Shown: piece after piece, positions 23,851 to 35,170 of the stretch
How the letters are laid out: every line of letters starts with the position of its first letter
Numbering within the stretch: the stretch's first letter is position 1
From: Neurospora tetrasperma FGSC 2508
Lineage: Eukaryota > Ascomycota > Sordariomycetes > Sordariales > Sordariaceae
Assembly: GCF_000213175.1 (NCBI RefSeq)
Contig: NW_009799179.1
Location: 5,179,564-5,233,285, forward strand
Direction: 5' to 3'
Length of the DNA stretch: 53,722 bases
The notes under the pieces: model-generated
Told to the model about the DNA's origin: nothing
Databases searched by the model: none
What the model saw: only the letters and a program-made list of their open reading frames with translations
Translations under genes and position numbers: made by a program

Positions 23851-25204
23851 CCATTTAAACCCGAGCCGACGCAGCATCGCCATGTTCTAGCGAGATCTGA
23901 AGATACCGACGTCAAGCCTCCGTTCGACGTTGTCTCCATTTTCTGTCAACATCTCTCACTCCGCTGAGCAGGAGCAAGGTACGTCTCATAGCTCTTTACC
24001 TCTCAGTCTCAGTCAAATTGTTCACCTCATTCTCTCATGATGCTTTGTTCCAGTTTGTTGCAGTAGTTCGAGTGATCTTTCAATTTGAAACAGACATCAA
24101 CATCAACACGATCATCAGCATCGCATTAGCTTCAATACTACTGTGTCTGTCAAGCCCCATTGCTGATGCTTCTCAGGAAGGGAGAAAGGAAACATCATTG
24201 ACTGCCGTGCAACATTCCGCTGGCTTGTTAATTGTTGCGTCCTTTAATCCACTGATGGCTTCTACTGCTCCAGATTCCTAGCTAGGTTGTTTCCCCTTTC
24301 CTCCGTCCTTCTTCTTGTTCGTATTTGTTGGCTCCTGGCGAACAGTTCCTAAATTTCTCTCGTATTTTCCTCAATTTCTTACCAGTACAGACCCGAACGC
24401 GGTTCAAATCTTGATATATCTAGGGTTCTTCTAGTCAACCCTGTCTAAGCTTTACTATCATTGCAAACCCTCATTTTCTGGACGGTCTCTTAGTTGCTTT
24501 GGTTTCTTCAGCGTGCCCCAAAACCCTCACCTCCATCCATTAACACGACCCTGGACAGTAAACGTACCCCTTTTGCTACATACCCCAACCCGCTTCTGTA
24601 CCTTATCGAGACTGGCCTTATCCCATTACAGTCAACGCGGCCAACGTAACGTTCGTCTCTCGCCTTTTGTCAACAAGAGCTCCGTCGTAGCGTTACCGGC
24701 CGTTCGGCTATACGGTCCTGCTGGCCTGCTACCTACCTTGGCTCAACCGCTGTCCTCTAGTGGGAATCGAAAACTTACAACCTCGCTCGTACATTGGCCA
24801 TACTTTTCTTCCAAATATCTCACCTTCTTCTCTCACCGGGGCCTTCGCCTTTCAAGCTGAGTGCCGCCGAAGGCTAAGTGCCCAGGAGATCCAGATCAGC
24901 AGATTGATACTTTGCCTCATAGACTCGGCACATTGACTTCCTGCAAAGTGCCATAGTCTCTGTGATTGGAATAACCGCTCATCATAAACATCGCACATTC
25001 ACAGCCGATTAGTTACAATTTCCTTGACCAGGACGCACCTTAGACTGGATCCCGGCTTTGGTAAGAGATTGGCAAACCCTTCTCTACGAGCGATCATCCT
25101 TTGTGTTGAGGTTCAGGGGCAAAATCATCGGCCAGACTGGTGGCTGCATCATCATTTCACCAAAGTTCAAAAGAAAAGAAAAGAATCTGAACAAGAACGG
25201 CAAA
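23851..25204 (+). promoter_or_regulatory. Probable long 5' leader and promoter of the caspase-like gene
   Basis: The plus strand becomes rich in CT and CATCAAC/CATCATCA words typical of Neurospora-type leaders. Candidate leader-intron signals include GGTACGTC near 23978 and TTCTCAG near 24176. Several short upstream ORFs precede the start ATG at 25205 (context CAAAATGACT). Leader length is inferred, not shown. Confidence 0.35.
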
Positions 25205-27289
25205 ATGACTACACCAACGGCTTCTGGCAATCCAACGACGGAAACGGTGCATACGATATCCTCTCCGCTTGATGCGCCTCTTGAGGGTGACGTGCATCAC
25301 CCAGGTCTGGGAGAGCAAGAATCGCAAGCGGAGCAGTCGCAACAGCCGAATGGAGGGCAACAAGAGAAACAAATGCACCGGGAGCAGCATGAGGAACATA
25401 CCGAAGAACAGCAGCAAGGTCAGGAACGACACGAGGAACAGCACCAGGAGCATCACCAGGAACAACGCCCGGATCAAGTTCATGAACAACATCAGGAACG
25501 GCAGCCCGAGTATACCGGTCCAGCGGTCTTGCATGTTCCTACTGCTACCATCGGGATTGTCGAGAGCCATGGTCACTCGCCGCGGGCGAGAAAGGACACC
25601 AACTCCTCCATATCGACCATTACATCTGCCGCCACAGCTGCTACATCCTGTAGCATCGGGTCCTCCCCCTCCCTCACTCCGACAAGCGCTCTGCCAACGC
25701 AAAACATTTTTTCTCTCAAGGACGGGAACGCTCCTTTGTCTTCGAGTCGAAACAGACGGCGGACTGGCCCCTTGGCGCCCGAGGCAAGGGGAAAGGCCGC
25801 TCTGATCCGAAAACAAGGTTCATGTGCGAACTGCAAAAGGAAGAAAATCGGAGTGAGTGCAAAACTTGGAAGCCGTCCAGGCCAGTTCACTTACTGGGCT
25901 TTTCCTTATAGTGCGATGCCCGACATCACGGCATGACTTGGGAAGAACTCGCGCAAAAATTTCCCAACTCTGCAGAGATGCAGCAGCTTGAAGCCATTGT
26001 GCCGCCGACCCCTAATTTTCATACACAAGAATCAAGAAAGCACAATCTGAGCACCCCTTCGCCAGAATTCATGGATATCGATTCCTCTCCAACTCAACAA
26101 CAGATCCGTTCATCGTTTAGCGAGTCGCGTGTTAGAACACCTCTGCCTTCCAAGCCTCGTCAGGATCGGGCATCAACTGTGTCGTTCCCTCAGCCCAATG
26201 GTGGTCTTTCCAACGGCAACGTTCTGATGTCGAATTCGCATGGGGCTACAGTTCGAGCTTCCGAAGGCTTTGCTAGGGATCGCTACAGAAGAATTTCTGC
26301 CTTGTTTCTTCGCTGGCAGGATGACGAAGACCCTGCATTGAAAAACCCGATGGATGAGTTCAGAGAGGTGCTTGGAGAGTACTACGACTGCTCATGCCAA
26401 ACCAAGATTATTCCATCCGCGAATCAAAACCACAACGTTTCCATGTGGGTTTTGGATGAAATTCTTCAGTTTCTAAAGACTGATACAGAGGACGAGTTGA
26501 AAATGCTCTATTGGTCAAGTCACAGCTACTTGGACGCCGATCGACAAATGATTCTGGCAAGGTATGACCTACCCGCCTCCCACGGAATTACACCACATCA
26601 CCGAAATGCGGATTGTTGTTTCTCCAGGCTGACCGTATTGCCACGTTGATAGCTCGAGAAGCAGCGAGGCGCAACCAGCGTCGTGCGTACGATGGTCTGC
26701 CATCCAGGCTCTGCTCGATCATGCTTCACCAGATGTAGTAGTCATCATGGACGCAGCCTACTACCCGAACCAATACAGATTCATGAGGAGGACCAACCGT
26801 TCATTGGAGCTTCTCGCTGCATCTACCCAGGCAAACCCGGAGAGAGGTGTTTTTACCCGTGCTTTGAGCGACCAGCTGAGGATCCGAGCTCACCTGAAGC
26901 TTTTGGGGGGCATCTCGATCGCTGATCTTCATGCTAGAGTGACAACATCCCCTCTCCTGACCATGGGGGCTAGAGTCCAGGAACTGCTCGGCTCAGGCGT
27001 GGGAGGAATGTCATTGTCGCCGCCGCTTAGTAGCTGCCCTCCTGTTCCCTTGTATCTGCAATTTGCGGGCAGTCCTAGGACATCAAGCATCATCCTGACA
27101 CCGAAGATAAACCGAGAGTTGGCGGTGATGGCTGGAGATGACGAAGCTAGTGGAAGAAAAGGAGGAACAGGAGGACTTGTTTACACGTTCCGCGTGCCCG
27201 CGGGTGCAAATCAGGACATTTGGGAGGAGTATCTCTCGACGTTGCCCGACGACATCAAGGGGAGACAGGAGTTCGTGGGGGCAGGCTAG
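25205..27289 (+). CDS. Half zinc-cluster protein with degenerate caspase-like domain
   Basis: Three exons, 25205-25852, 25912-26561 and 26653-27289, give 644 aa. Residues 50-110 are a Gln/Glu/His-rich tract. Residues 203-222 read KQGSCANCKRKKIGCDARHH: a CX2CX6C motif (C207, C210, C217) like the first half of a Zn2Cys6 cluster, with H221/H222 following and no second half. From about 340 the protein resembles fungal caspase-like (C14) domains: RISALFLRWQDDEDP, then MLYWSSHSYLDADRQMILA where active relatives have YY-GHG, then RWSAIQALLDHASPDVVVIM and DAAYY (466-470) where active members have DCC, then ELLAAS and FTRAL. The catalytic Cys is thus Ala, and the Gly after the His is Ser. Intron 2 uses GTATGA, a GCTGACC branch and TTGATAG; using the earlier CCAG acceptor gives an early stop. 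Function unknown; a pseudo-enzyme scaffold or regulator is an inference. Confidence 0.75.
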
Positions 27290-27664
27290 GTGAAAGTCTG
27301 ACGATTTTGGACCAGAAACGGGGGCTCTCAAGAAAAAAAGGGGAAGGAGATGACACTCTGGTCAGTTGTACAAGAACCGCAAGACTACAATCAGGCAATT
27401 ATCCCGAGACGTTTCCTGTTTCCTCCCAGTGCGCTTTTGTTGTTGTGACGTCCCAGAGATGTTGCCTGGGCGTGGATGTAGGTGGTCTGACTGACGACTG
27501 TGGCCATCGAAGAAGGTTACTCCCACCTGCTCTCGGTGGAAGAATTGCAAGCACCCTATTGTGGGCTGAGCGCGAAAATCAATGAGTCGTTGCGAAGATA
27601 GGTATACCGCCCTCTATCGCATACCCCAAATACCGTGTGAACACTTGGGTAAGATCAGGCTTAG

Positions 27665-27687
27665 AAAAAAAAAAAAAAAAAAAAAAA
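27665..27687. repeat. Poly(A) homopolymer, 23 bases
   Basis: Uninterrupted run of 23 A, about 375 bp after the stop codon of the caspase-like gene. Confidence 0.9.
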
Positions 27688-28263
27688 GAGTCAAGGCGGA
27701 ACTCGTGAAGTTGATGACGAGGGCCTAGTTATCCAAAGCGCCGGCACTCGCCCAAAATCATCAGTGCAAAAAACAACAGAACAGAACACAACTCCCATCC
27801 GGGTTCGAGTCCACCAGCTCTCTCCAGTCCCTCACTTGACGCGGCCTCTAGTAACCCTCCCACCTCCAAAGGAAGTACGACCAAAAGACACAAAAGAAAA
27901 GGCTACAAACAACCGCTCGATCGAGTTCAACCATGGAAACGAACGCCTCCAACCTTTCCTTGTATTTCTTTTTCCCCCCTCCAAGATATGCGATTACCTT
28001 CTTCTGTCGCTGCAAAAGTTAAACAGACCAAACCGGAGGAGGCGGTCTACGATGTGGAACGCACGCTCTTTGGGTTACTTGAACGTAAGAGCATCACCGT
28101 TCCCGAACCGACAGGTAACTTCTTCGATGGTTTGGTTTGGGTGATTCTAGTAGTGTAGACGGTAAACCGTTACGCAACTCGACCAAGTGGTTTATTGGTG
28201 AAAGGAGCGGCCAAAGAGGTCATCTATATACCCGGTGGGCACTCTGGTTTGGGATGAGATGGA

Positions 28264-28353
28264 AAGGAAGGAAGGAAGGAAGGAAGGAAGGAAGGAAGGA
28301 AGGAAGGAAGGAAGGAAGGAAGGAAGGAAGGAAGGAAGGAAGGAAGGAAGGAA
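28264..28353. repeat. (GGAA)n microsatellite, about 22 units
   Basis: Near-perfect tetranucleotide array of AAGG/GGAA of about 90 bp. It makes open frames of KEGR repeats on one strand and PSFL repeats on the other, which are artefacts of the repeat. Confidence 0.95.
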
Positions 28354-28850
28354 AGAGCGGCGAGCCAAGACAGGTGTGGGCAGCTGTGCTGGAGCCTTCA
28401 GTTTCTTGTGGCACTGAGCATCATAACTACCTAAAGAGGCTCATTCGACCGTTCGTTGCCTAGGTAGTCGAAGAAGTGAGTGGGCAGTCTATCGGCATCA
28501 GCACAGTTGATACCTCGATAACCTCCCTCAGAACAAACAACCTCAAGGTCCTTCCAACCCTACTACCAGCGAAGCAACAGGAGGATCGATCCATTATCGA
28601 AAAAAGACAGAACATAAGGATGGAGCAATTGATTGCTAAACGTAAATGCCAAAGCATACTATCAATAGAGCATGCACGTAGTGTGGTATATCCATCATCC
28701 AATATCCCCGCCCCGTCGTTCCATGATCCATGATTCTTCATCCATCATGACATTAACACCACTCATTCCTTTCCCTCTTCATTCCCGGCGATCTCCAGTC
28801 CAGTCTCAACTTAATCAGACTGGAACATCATCATGTCTTCCCTTCCCCTA

Positions 28851-30985
28851 CTACAACAACAAGGTAGCCGCCACAACTCCCACCACAACCGACGACCAGA
28901 CATTCACCATCTTTCCAATAGCAACAGCACCCGAGTCCAGGGCATGCGCATCCGCAATCTTGAACTCAGGCATGTAAACCCCCGTATCTTTGGAGTTCAC
29001 TGTGCCATTCCAGCAATACCTCTCAAAGCAAGTCTTGCACGCGGCGGGCGTCTGCCTGCCCAACCGATCCAAGCTCCTGCTAATAACCGCGCAGGCGACG
29101 CAAGTAGGCCACTCCGAATCCAGCGTGCCGTTCCCCTGCGTGGCTGAGTTCCATCCGTTGCCGATGATGTCGTTGCGCTGAGACATGGTGTATGACGGAT
29201 CGAAGGTGGACACGTTGCTCAGCGCGGTATAGGGCGCGTTGGGGACATAGACGATCAAGGGGGGAACCTTTTGGTTGGCGTTCAAGGTAAAGTTCTTAAC
29301 ATCGCAGCCGAAGAAGGAGGGGCGGTTGTTGAAGCCTAGGTTGATAAAAGTCCAGTCGTCGGGGATCGAGGGGAAGAGTGTCCCGTTGGAGATGGAGCCG
29401 AAAGTGCGCTCGTAGGTGGCGCGCAGGGCGGTGCCATTGGGCCAGTTTGTCACGTCGGCGGACGAGTCGACAGCGAAGATGACGTCCACGGCGCGCACGG
29501 GTTGGGTGAGCGGGTTGAGCGGGATATTCTGCAGATCTTCGCCGCCGTCGACCAGGTCGAGCTCGAGCGTGTCGGCGTTGGGGTTGGTCCGGTTGTTCCA
29601 GTCCAGGAACGGATTAGGGATGATTTGGGAGACGTCGTCCCTCTTCGCGCCGATTTCCTTGAGGACAGAAGTCACGGCCTCGATGAGCACGTCGGGCACA
29701 CCGTCGTAGCTGGAAATGTTGGCCAAAAGGAACTGGTTGAAGAGCGTGCTGCTGGTGCCCATGACGAAGCCGGCTTGGTCAAGACCCTCAACGCACTTGC
29801 CTCCCGATGGGATCACGCCGTTGCTGAAGTTGGCGCCGAGGTACTTGGTCGGCGCAAAGCCATAGACGGTCGGGTCCCAGCTACCCGTCTCGAACGGGTT
29901 GAACTCGTAGTTGGTAGCATTGAGGGAGATGATGGTGTCTCCAGGCGCGCGGCCGTCAGCTACTAGAATAGGAAACGGCGTTTCGGCCTTCTGGAAGTTG
30001 TCGGTCTGGGCAATGCTGGAGAAGGTGTAAGCCGGGCCGCCCATATCGGCTCCGATCAGTTGGTAACTCAATGCTCGGCCCCAGTAGTCTGTTATACTTG
30101 TCTCGAAGCCAGCATCCTTCTTCTTGGCAACTTCCTTTGCCACTTCGGACCAGTACTGGATACGGTTGACAGTACTAAGGCCAGCCTCCTTGGGTCCTTT
30201 AAAGATGGAGTTCTCAAAGTCCCAGACTTTGTTCTCGCTCAGCAGGGTCTCAATGCTGCTGAAGTTGTTGGAGAACAAACTGCCGACAAGCCAGCCACCA
30301 CCAGAAAGTCCGGCCCTAGAGTTGCGTTAGCAATTTACGGTCACGGTCCTCGATTTCTTGATTTGAAGAAACGAAGAAGGGGCGTAGAGTCCAAGACATG
30401 TTCGCCAGCAAGGTCGTCCACAGCCGCCCAACTTGGAACTGGCGCAGTTGACACTCGAAAACGAGATAAGAAGAACCACTTTACATACAAATATGTGCTG
30501 GACTGCAACAAGCCTCCAATACCACCTGCGCCCGTGGTATTTTGAATCCGGTTATCCGCAGCAGCAACGAAGCCGGCGCCGTTCATGAGGGCACGATAGC
30601 CGCCTCCTGAAATGGCAATGGCGACATTGGGCAGTTGCGAGATGTTGTTGGCGGCCTCATTCATGAAAGTCTCGGAATCGAACCCAGTGATGTTGGCCCT
30701 CTTCAGTAGGTCCCTCATGGGCTGGATAGTGTTCTTCCTCCGGATCGACAACCAGTCCTTCTCCTCGTTCGACAAATCCACGGCCTTCCGGAGCGTCGGC
30801 TTGGTCTTGGGACAGTCTACAACGGCAGGGGCATATCCACCGCTGGGCGAATTCGGTAGTGCTCGAACGGCAAGTTGCTGTGATGTTGATACCACGGAGA
30901 CATCGCGTTGGGGTATCCTAATGGGTTCGGCCGATACATTGGCGAGCAAGGGAGCTGCGATGAGCAGCGACGATGGGAGATGCAT
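28851..30985 (-). CDS. lpl: Secreted/GPI-type lysophospholipase (phospholipase B)
   Basis: Two exons, 30489-30985 and 28851-30315, join (GTATGT...TCTAG) to 653 aa. The enzyme hydrolyses acyl chains of lysophospholipids. A signal peptide is evident ([19 protein letters not shown]). The cPLA2-like catalytic domain shows SGGGYRA at 126-132 (oxyanion Arg), the nucleophile motif GLSGGGW at 168-174 (Ser170, restored by splicing STYL to AGLSGGG), and an Asp candidate in [11 protein letters not shown]. Many N-glycosylation sequons occur. Cys-rich [14 protein letters not shown] and [13 protein letters not shown] lie near the C-terminus. The protein ends in a hydrophobic stretch ([16 protein letters not shown]), compatible with a GPI-anchor signal. 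Length and order match fungal Plb proteins. In Neurospora crassa a lysophospholipase gene lies next to his-3, as here. Confidence 0.97.
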
Positions 30986-31943
30986 AATTGATGATTTGCC
31001 TCTTCTTTCTCAGGATATCAGTACAGCGTATATCGTTACTAGTAAACCGTAGAAACTGTTCCGTTCGTCTGCCGTTTCAAGAAAGGGTAGTTTAATGAAA
31101 TCCAAATAATAACATCAAGAGAAGGTAAGTGGCTAGTGGTCAAGAGCTAAACAGTCGCACCCAAGCCGCCTGGAAGAGCCGGAATTGTTCTGTTTTTGGT
31201 CCTCGACCGAACCAAGAAAGGGGATAATGAACGGAAGGTAGTTGTAGAAAGAACGACAGCGGCCAGGGGGAAGCAAGAACGGATATAAAAAGTCAGTCGC
31301 CCAAGAAAAAGAGAGTGAAGATCAACACGAGTACCCAGACCAAGTGTTGGTTGCGCCAAGTGGGAAGAAAGAAGGATGACAAGGGCAAGAATTGGGATCC
31401 AATGCGGATGGATTCGCTCACTCGGTGCCGCGGCGGTGCTAAGTTCCTGCCATGGATTGGGGGATTGCACAGACGGTGGAGTGCTTGCTAGAGCTAGGTA
31501 CCCAGTTGCGCACCAAACGGTGCCCCTGTGCCCCTGCGTCTAGGTGTGTCCTGTGAGCAACTGCGCCCGCGCGCGGCACCGGGAAGCTGCGGGAACCTCA
31601 GTGGATGATTGGCGCCAGATCCCCGGCATCACCTCAGCACATGGGCAGAGAAGGAATCGAAGGGTAGAAGATATTCCAGGGTTTCCGCTCGCACAACTTC
31701 CAAGCGCCTCTACCGCTACCCGACTCCACACACCCACGCTGGCAGAGCAGAGCCACTGAGGCCTAGCGGTCACAGCTCCCCGTAACCACGCAGCTAGCAG
31801 CCCAGCGACCGAGGTCATCATGACACTATGACGACAATCTGGAGACTTGGGAAAATCGATGACGGGCACCTACCTCTACCTTGGGAACGATAGAGCAAGT
31901 CCAGTCAACGCCCTAGGGAAGGGGAAAAAAAGAGAAAGGAGAA
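30986..31943. promoter_or_regulatory. lpl promoter side of the lpl/his-3 interval
   Basis: About 960 bp upstream of the lysophospholipase start (minus strand). No gene is recognised; short frames on both strands have no family resemblance. The block ends in the A run that starts the duplicated segment. Confidence 0.45.
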
Positions 31944-32752
31944 AAAAAAAAAACAAGAGCCCGCCGCATGTTTGCTGAATGGTGGTGTACATACCAGATC
32001 GAACAATATCGACGCCAGGAAGCTTGGGAAATTTGGATATCCATCAGCTAGCTCCCACTGCACCTCAGCCGCTGGGCATCCTCACGAGGAGCAACACTGT
32101 GGTGCATTCATAGTACATTACAAGCAAAGTCGGGATGTTGCTAGAATCCGTCGGCTACGTCGGTAGATACCTCCCATACACAGTAGGTAGGTATCCATTT
32201 TATGGTTCCGCGTATTTCTTCGTCGACGGGGCACAGCAAAGCCAAACAGCCGCAGTGCCTCGCAACCAACACCAAGCAATAATCTCATCCATCCATACAG
32301 ATCCTCCCATAGGTAATATCTTTACATGCGCACCTGCGCTGTGTTAGCAGTTTTAGGTTCCACTACCAAGGCTGACACGAGCAACACTGACAGCAAACTG
32401 CTACTTGGGGTCCAGAGATTGGCAGTTTGCTGAGCACCTATCAGTCAGTACCTTCCTTGTCATGTTTGCTTGCTTCCACGTCCCTATCCTCGCGCTATCC
32501 TATTCTTGACTTTTTGTTTCTCAACGCAAAGGCCATTCAGGTTTCTCATGTTCAACCTTTGAATGGCGATGCCGTTCGTCCCAGGACCTCATGACCTTGA
32601 AGAGACGAGAAATATATCCCAAAGCAACTTCTGCTTACGGACAAGCAACTGCATGACGGCCTACAACTCATATCTCGCGTAATCATCCAACGCTAGACCC
32701 GAGTACTCTACCTACTGTTCTCGAGACACCTACCATATATGTACCCAATCGG
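31944..32752 (+). repeat. Copy 1 of 809-bp duplicated segment flanking the gap
   Basis: This segment starts in an A run followed by CAAGAGCCCGCCGCATG and ends GTACCCAATCGG immediately before the Ns. It recurs at 33684-34494 directly after the Ns in the same orientation. By eye the two copies differ only by single-base indels: CCAAC against CCAAAC, and CATATATG against CATAATATG. No gene is seen inside. Confidence 0.95.
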
Positions 32753-33683
32753 NNNNNNNNNNNNNNNNNNNNNNNNNNNNNNNNNNNNNNNNNNNNNNNN
32801 NNNNNNNNNNNNNNNNNNNNNNNNNNNNNNNNNNNNNNNNNNNNNNNNNNNNNNNNNNNNNNNNNNNNNNNNNNNNNNNNNNNNNNNNNNNNNNNNNNNN
32901 NNNNNNNNNNNNNNNNNNNNNNNNNNNNNNNNNNNNNNNNNNNNNNNNNNNNNNNNNNNNNNNNNNNNNNNNNNNNNNNNNNNNNNNNNNNNNNNNNNNN
33001 NNNNNNNNNNNNNNNNNNNNNNNNNNNNNNNNNNNNNNNNNNNNNNNNNNNNNNNNNNNNNNNNNNNNNNNNNNNNNNNNNNNNNNNNNNNNNNNNNNNN
33101 NNNNNNNNNNNNNNNNNNNNNNNNNNNNNNNNNNNNNNNNNNNNNNNNNNNNNNNNNNNNNNNNNNNNNNNNNNNNNNNNNNNNNNNNNNNNNNNNNNNN
33201 NNNNNNNNNNNNNNNNNNNNNNNNNNNNNNNNNNNNNNNNNNNNNNNNNNNNNNNNNNNNNNNNNNNNNNNNNNNNNNNNNNNNNNNNNNNNNNNNNNNN
33301 NNNNNNNNNNNNNNNNNNNNNNNNNNNNNNNNNNNNNNNNNNNNNNNNNNNNNNNNNNNNNNNNNNNNNNNNNNNNNNNNNNNNNNNNNNNNNNNNNNNN
33401 NNNNNNNNNNNNNNNNNNNNNNNNNNNNNNNNNNNNNNNNNNNNNNNNNNNNNNNNNNNNNNNNNNNNNNNNNNNNNNNNNNNNNNNNNNNNNNNNNNNN
33501 NNNNNNNNNNNNNNNNNNNNNNNNNNNNNNNNNNNNNNNNNNNNNNNNNNNNNNNNNNNNNNNNNNNNNNNNNNNNNNNNNNNNNNNNNNNNNNNNNNNN
33601 NNNNNNNNNNNNNNNNNNNNNNNNNNNNNNNNNNNNNNNNNNNNNNNNNNNNNNNNNNNNNNNNNNNNNNNNNNNNNNNNNNN
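32753..33683. other. Assembly gap, 931 Ns
   Basis: A run of 931 N. Its left and right neighbours are the end and the start of the same 0.8-kb sequence. The length is probably an estimate by the assembler, not a measurement. Confidence 0.99.
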
Positions 33684-34494
33684 AAAAAAAAAACAAGAGC
33701 CCGCCGCATGTTTGCTGAATGGTGGTGTACATACCAGATCGAACAATATCGACGCCAGGAAGCTTGGGAAATTTGGATATCCATCAGCTAGCTCCCACTG
33801 CACCTCAGCCGCTGGGCATCCTCACGAGGAGCAACACTGTGGTGCATTCATAGTACATTACAAGCAAAGTCGGGATGTTGCTAGAATCCGTCGGCTACGT
33901 CGGTAGATACCTCCCATACACAGTAGGTAGGTATCCATTTTATGGTTCCGCGTATTTCTTCGTCGACGGGGCACAGCAAAGCCAAACAGCCGCAGTGCCT
34001 CGCAACCAACACCAAGCAATAATCTCATCCATCCATACAGATCCTCCCATAGGTAATATCTTTACATGCGCACCTGCGCTGTGTTAGCAGTTTTAGGTTC
34101 CACTACCAAGGCTGACACGAGCAACACTGACAGCAAACTGCTACTTGGGGTCCAGAGATTGGCAGTTTGCTGAGCACCTATCAGTCAGTACCTTCCTTGT
34201 CATGTTTGCTTGCTTCCACGTCCCTATCCTCGCGCTATCCTATTCTTGACTTTTTGTTTCTCAACGCAAAGGCCATTCAGGTTTCTCATGTTCAACCTTT
34301 GAATGGCGATGCCGTTCGTCCCAGGACCTCATGACCTTGAAGAGACGAGAAATATATCCCAAAGCAACTTCTGCTTACGGACAAGCAACTGCATGACGGC
34401 CTACAACTCATATCTCGCGTAATCATCCAAACGCTAGACCCGAGTACTCTACCTACTGTTCTCGAGACACCTACCATAATATGTACCCAATCGG
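33684..34494 (+). repeat. Copy 2 of the duplicated segment flanking the gap
   Basis: 811 bp, offset +1740 from copy 1, nearly identical to it. It starts at the first base after the Ns. Unlike copy 1, it continues beyond GTACCCAATCGG into unique sequence (ACATGACAACAG). Confidence 0.95.
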
Positions 34495-35146
34495 ACATGA
34501 CAACAGTTAACCAAACATACCCTGACCCGGCCGAACCCTGACATCCCTAGATGATGGTTAAGGCACACAAATGGAAAACGGGACTCGTCGGTTCGGTGGG
34601 AACGCTTACGCTTGTAGTGTAGCCAGCCAACCAACCGACTCTCCTCGTCCCTCTCAAGTCCCTCCGTTATTGCCGTTCGACCCAGCCGCCCAGCCGCCAG
34701 CTCGGAGGGAGCCAAGGGTCTAATACCGCCCAACAACGGCCCCAGTGATGTTTCAAACTTGAATGACAGCGAACGAAACGACCTGAAACCCGTCATAGAT
34801 ATGTATAGATTCAACGGGGTAGCTTGGCCCGGGGCTACATGCCAGTCGGACGAGGGTGCCTGAGACCGTTCGCATTTCGACAGCAGCGTGTGGTCACATA
34901 CATAGTGGGGGGAGGAAGCATGGGATGGGGATGGATTCTTCCATTCATATGTATGGATGGATGGCTGTGAATCGAACGGTGCTGCTTTCGTTCTCGACGA
35001 AATGTGACCACTGAAAAAGCTCGGAATGAATAGCAAGCAGATCATGAAATGCAAGGGTTTTTTTTAGTGTACTATGCCCACAGAGCTGACTATGTAAACA
35101 CGACCGGAGAAAGCGGCCGTATATTGCACCTATCAGCGCATCCGAC

Positions 35147-35170
35147 CGCTCGCTCGCTCGCTCGCTCGCT
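35147..35170. repeat. (CGCT)6 microsatellite
   Basis: Six perfect CGCT units in intergenic DNA between the gap and his-3. Confidence 0.9.

Larger units (their letters stand above)
27290..28850. other. Convergent 3' regions with simple repeats
   Basis: 1.56 kb between the stops of the caspase-like gene (+) and the lysophospholipase (-). It contains a 23-A run at 27665-27687 and a long GGAA microsatellite at 28264-28353. No exon chain is supported. Confidence 0.55.

Noticed and set aside
26562-26637. Earlier acceptor (TTTCTCCAG) for intron 2 of the caspase-like gene
   Set aside because: Using it gives the wrong frame and a stop within eight codons. The later TTGATAG acceptor uses the GCTGACC there as a branch site and restores the caspase-like reading frame.
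27793-27812. B-box-like GGGTTCGAGTCC as a possible tRNA gene
   Set aside because: The flanking bases do not form a T-stem and no cloverleaf could be folded upstream.
28235-28463. Open frames with KEGR and PSFL repeats
   Set aside because: These are translations of the GGAA microsatellite, which is open in several frames by nature.
32683-33803. Long open frames of about 350 codons across the gap on both strands
   Set aside because: They consist almost wholly of unknown residues from the 931 Ns and have no sequence support.
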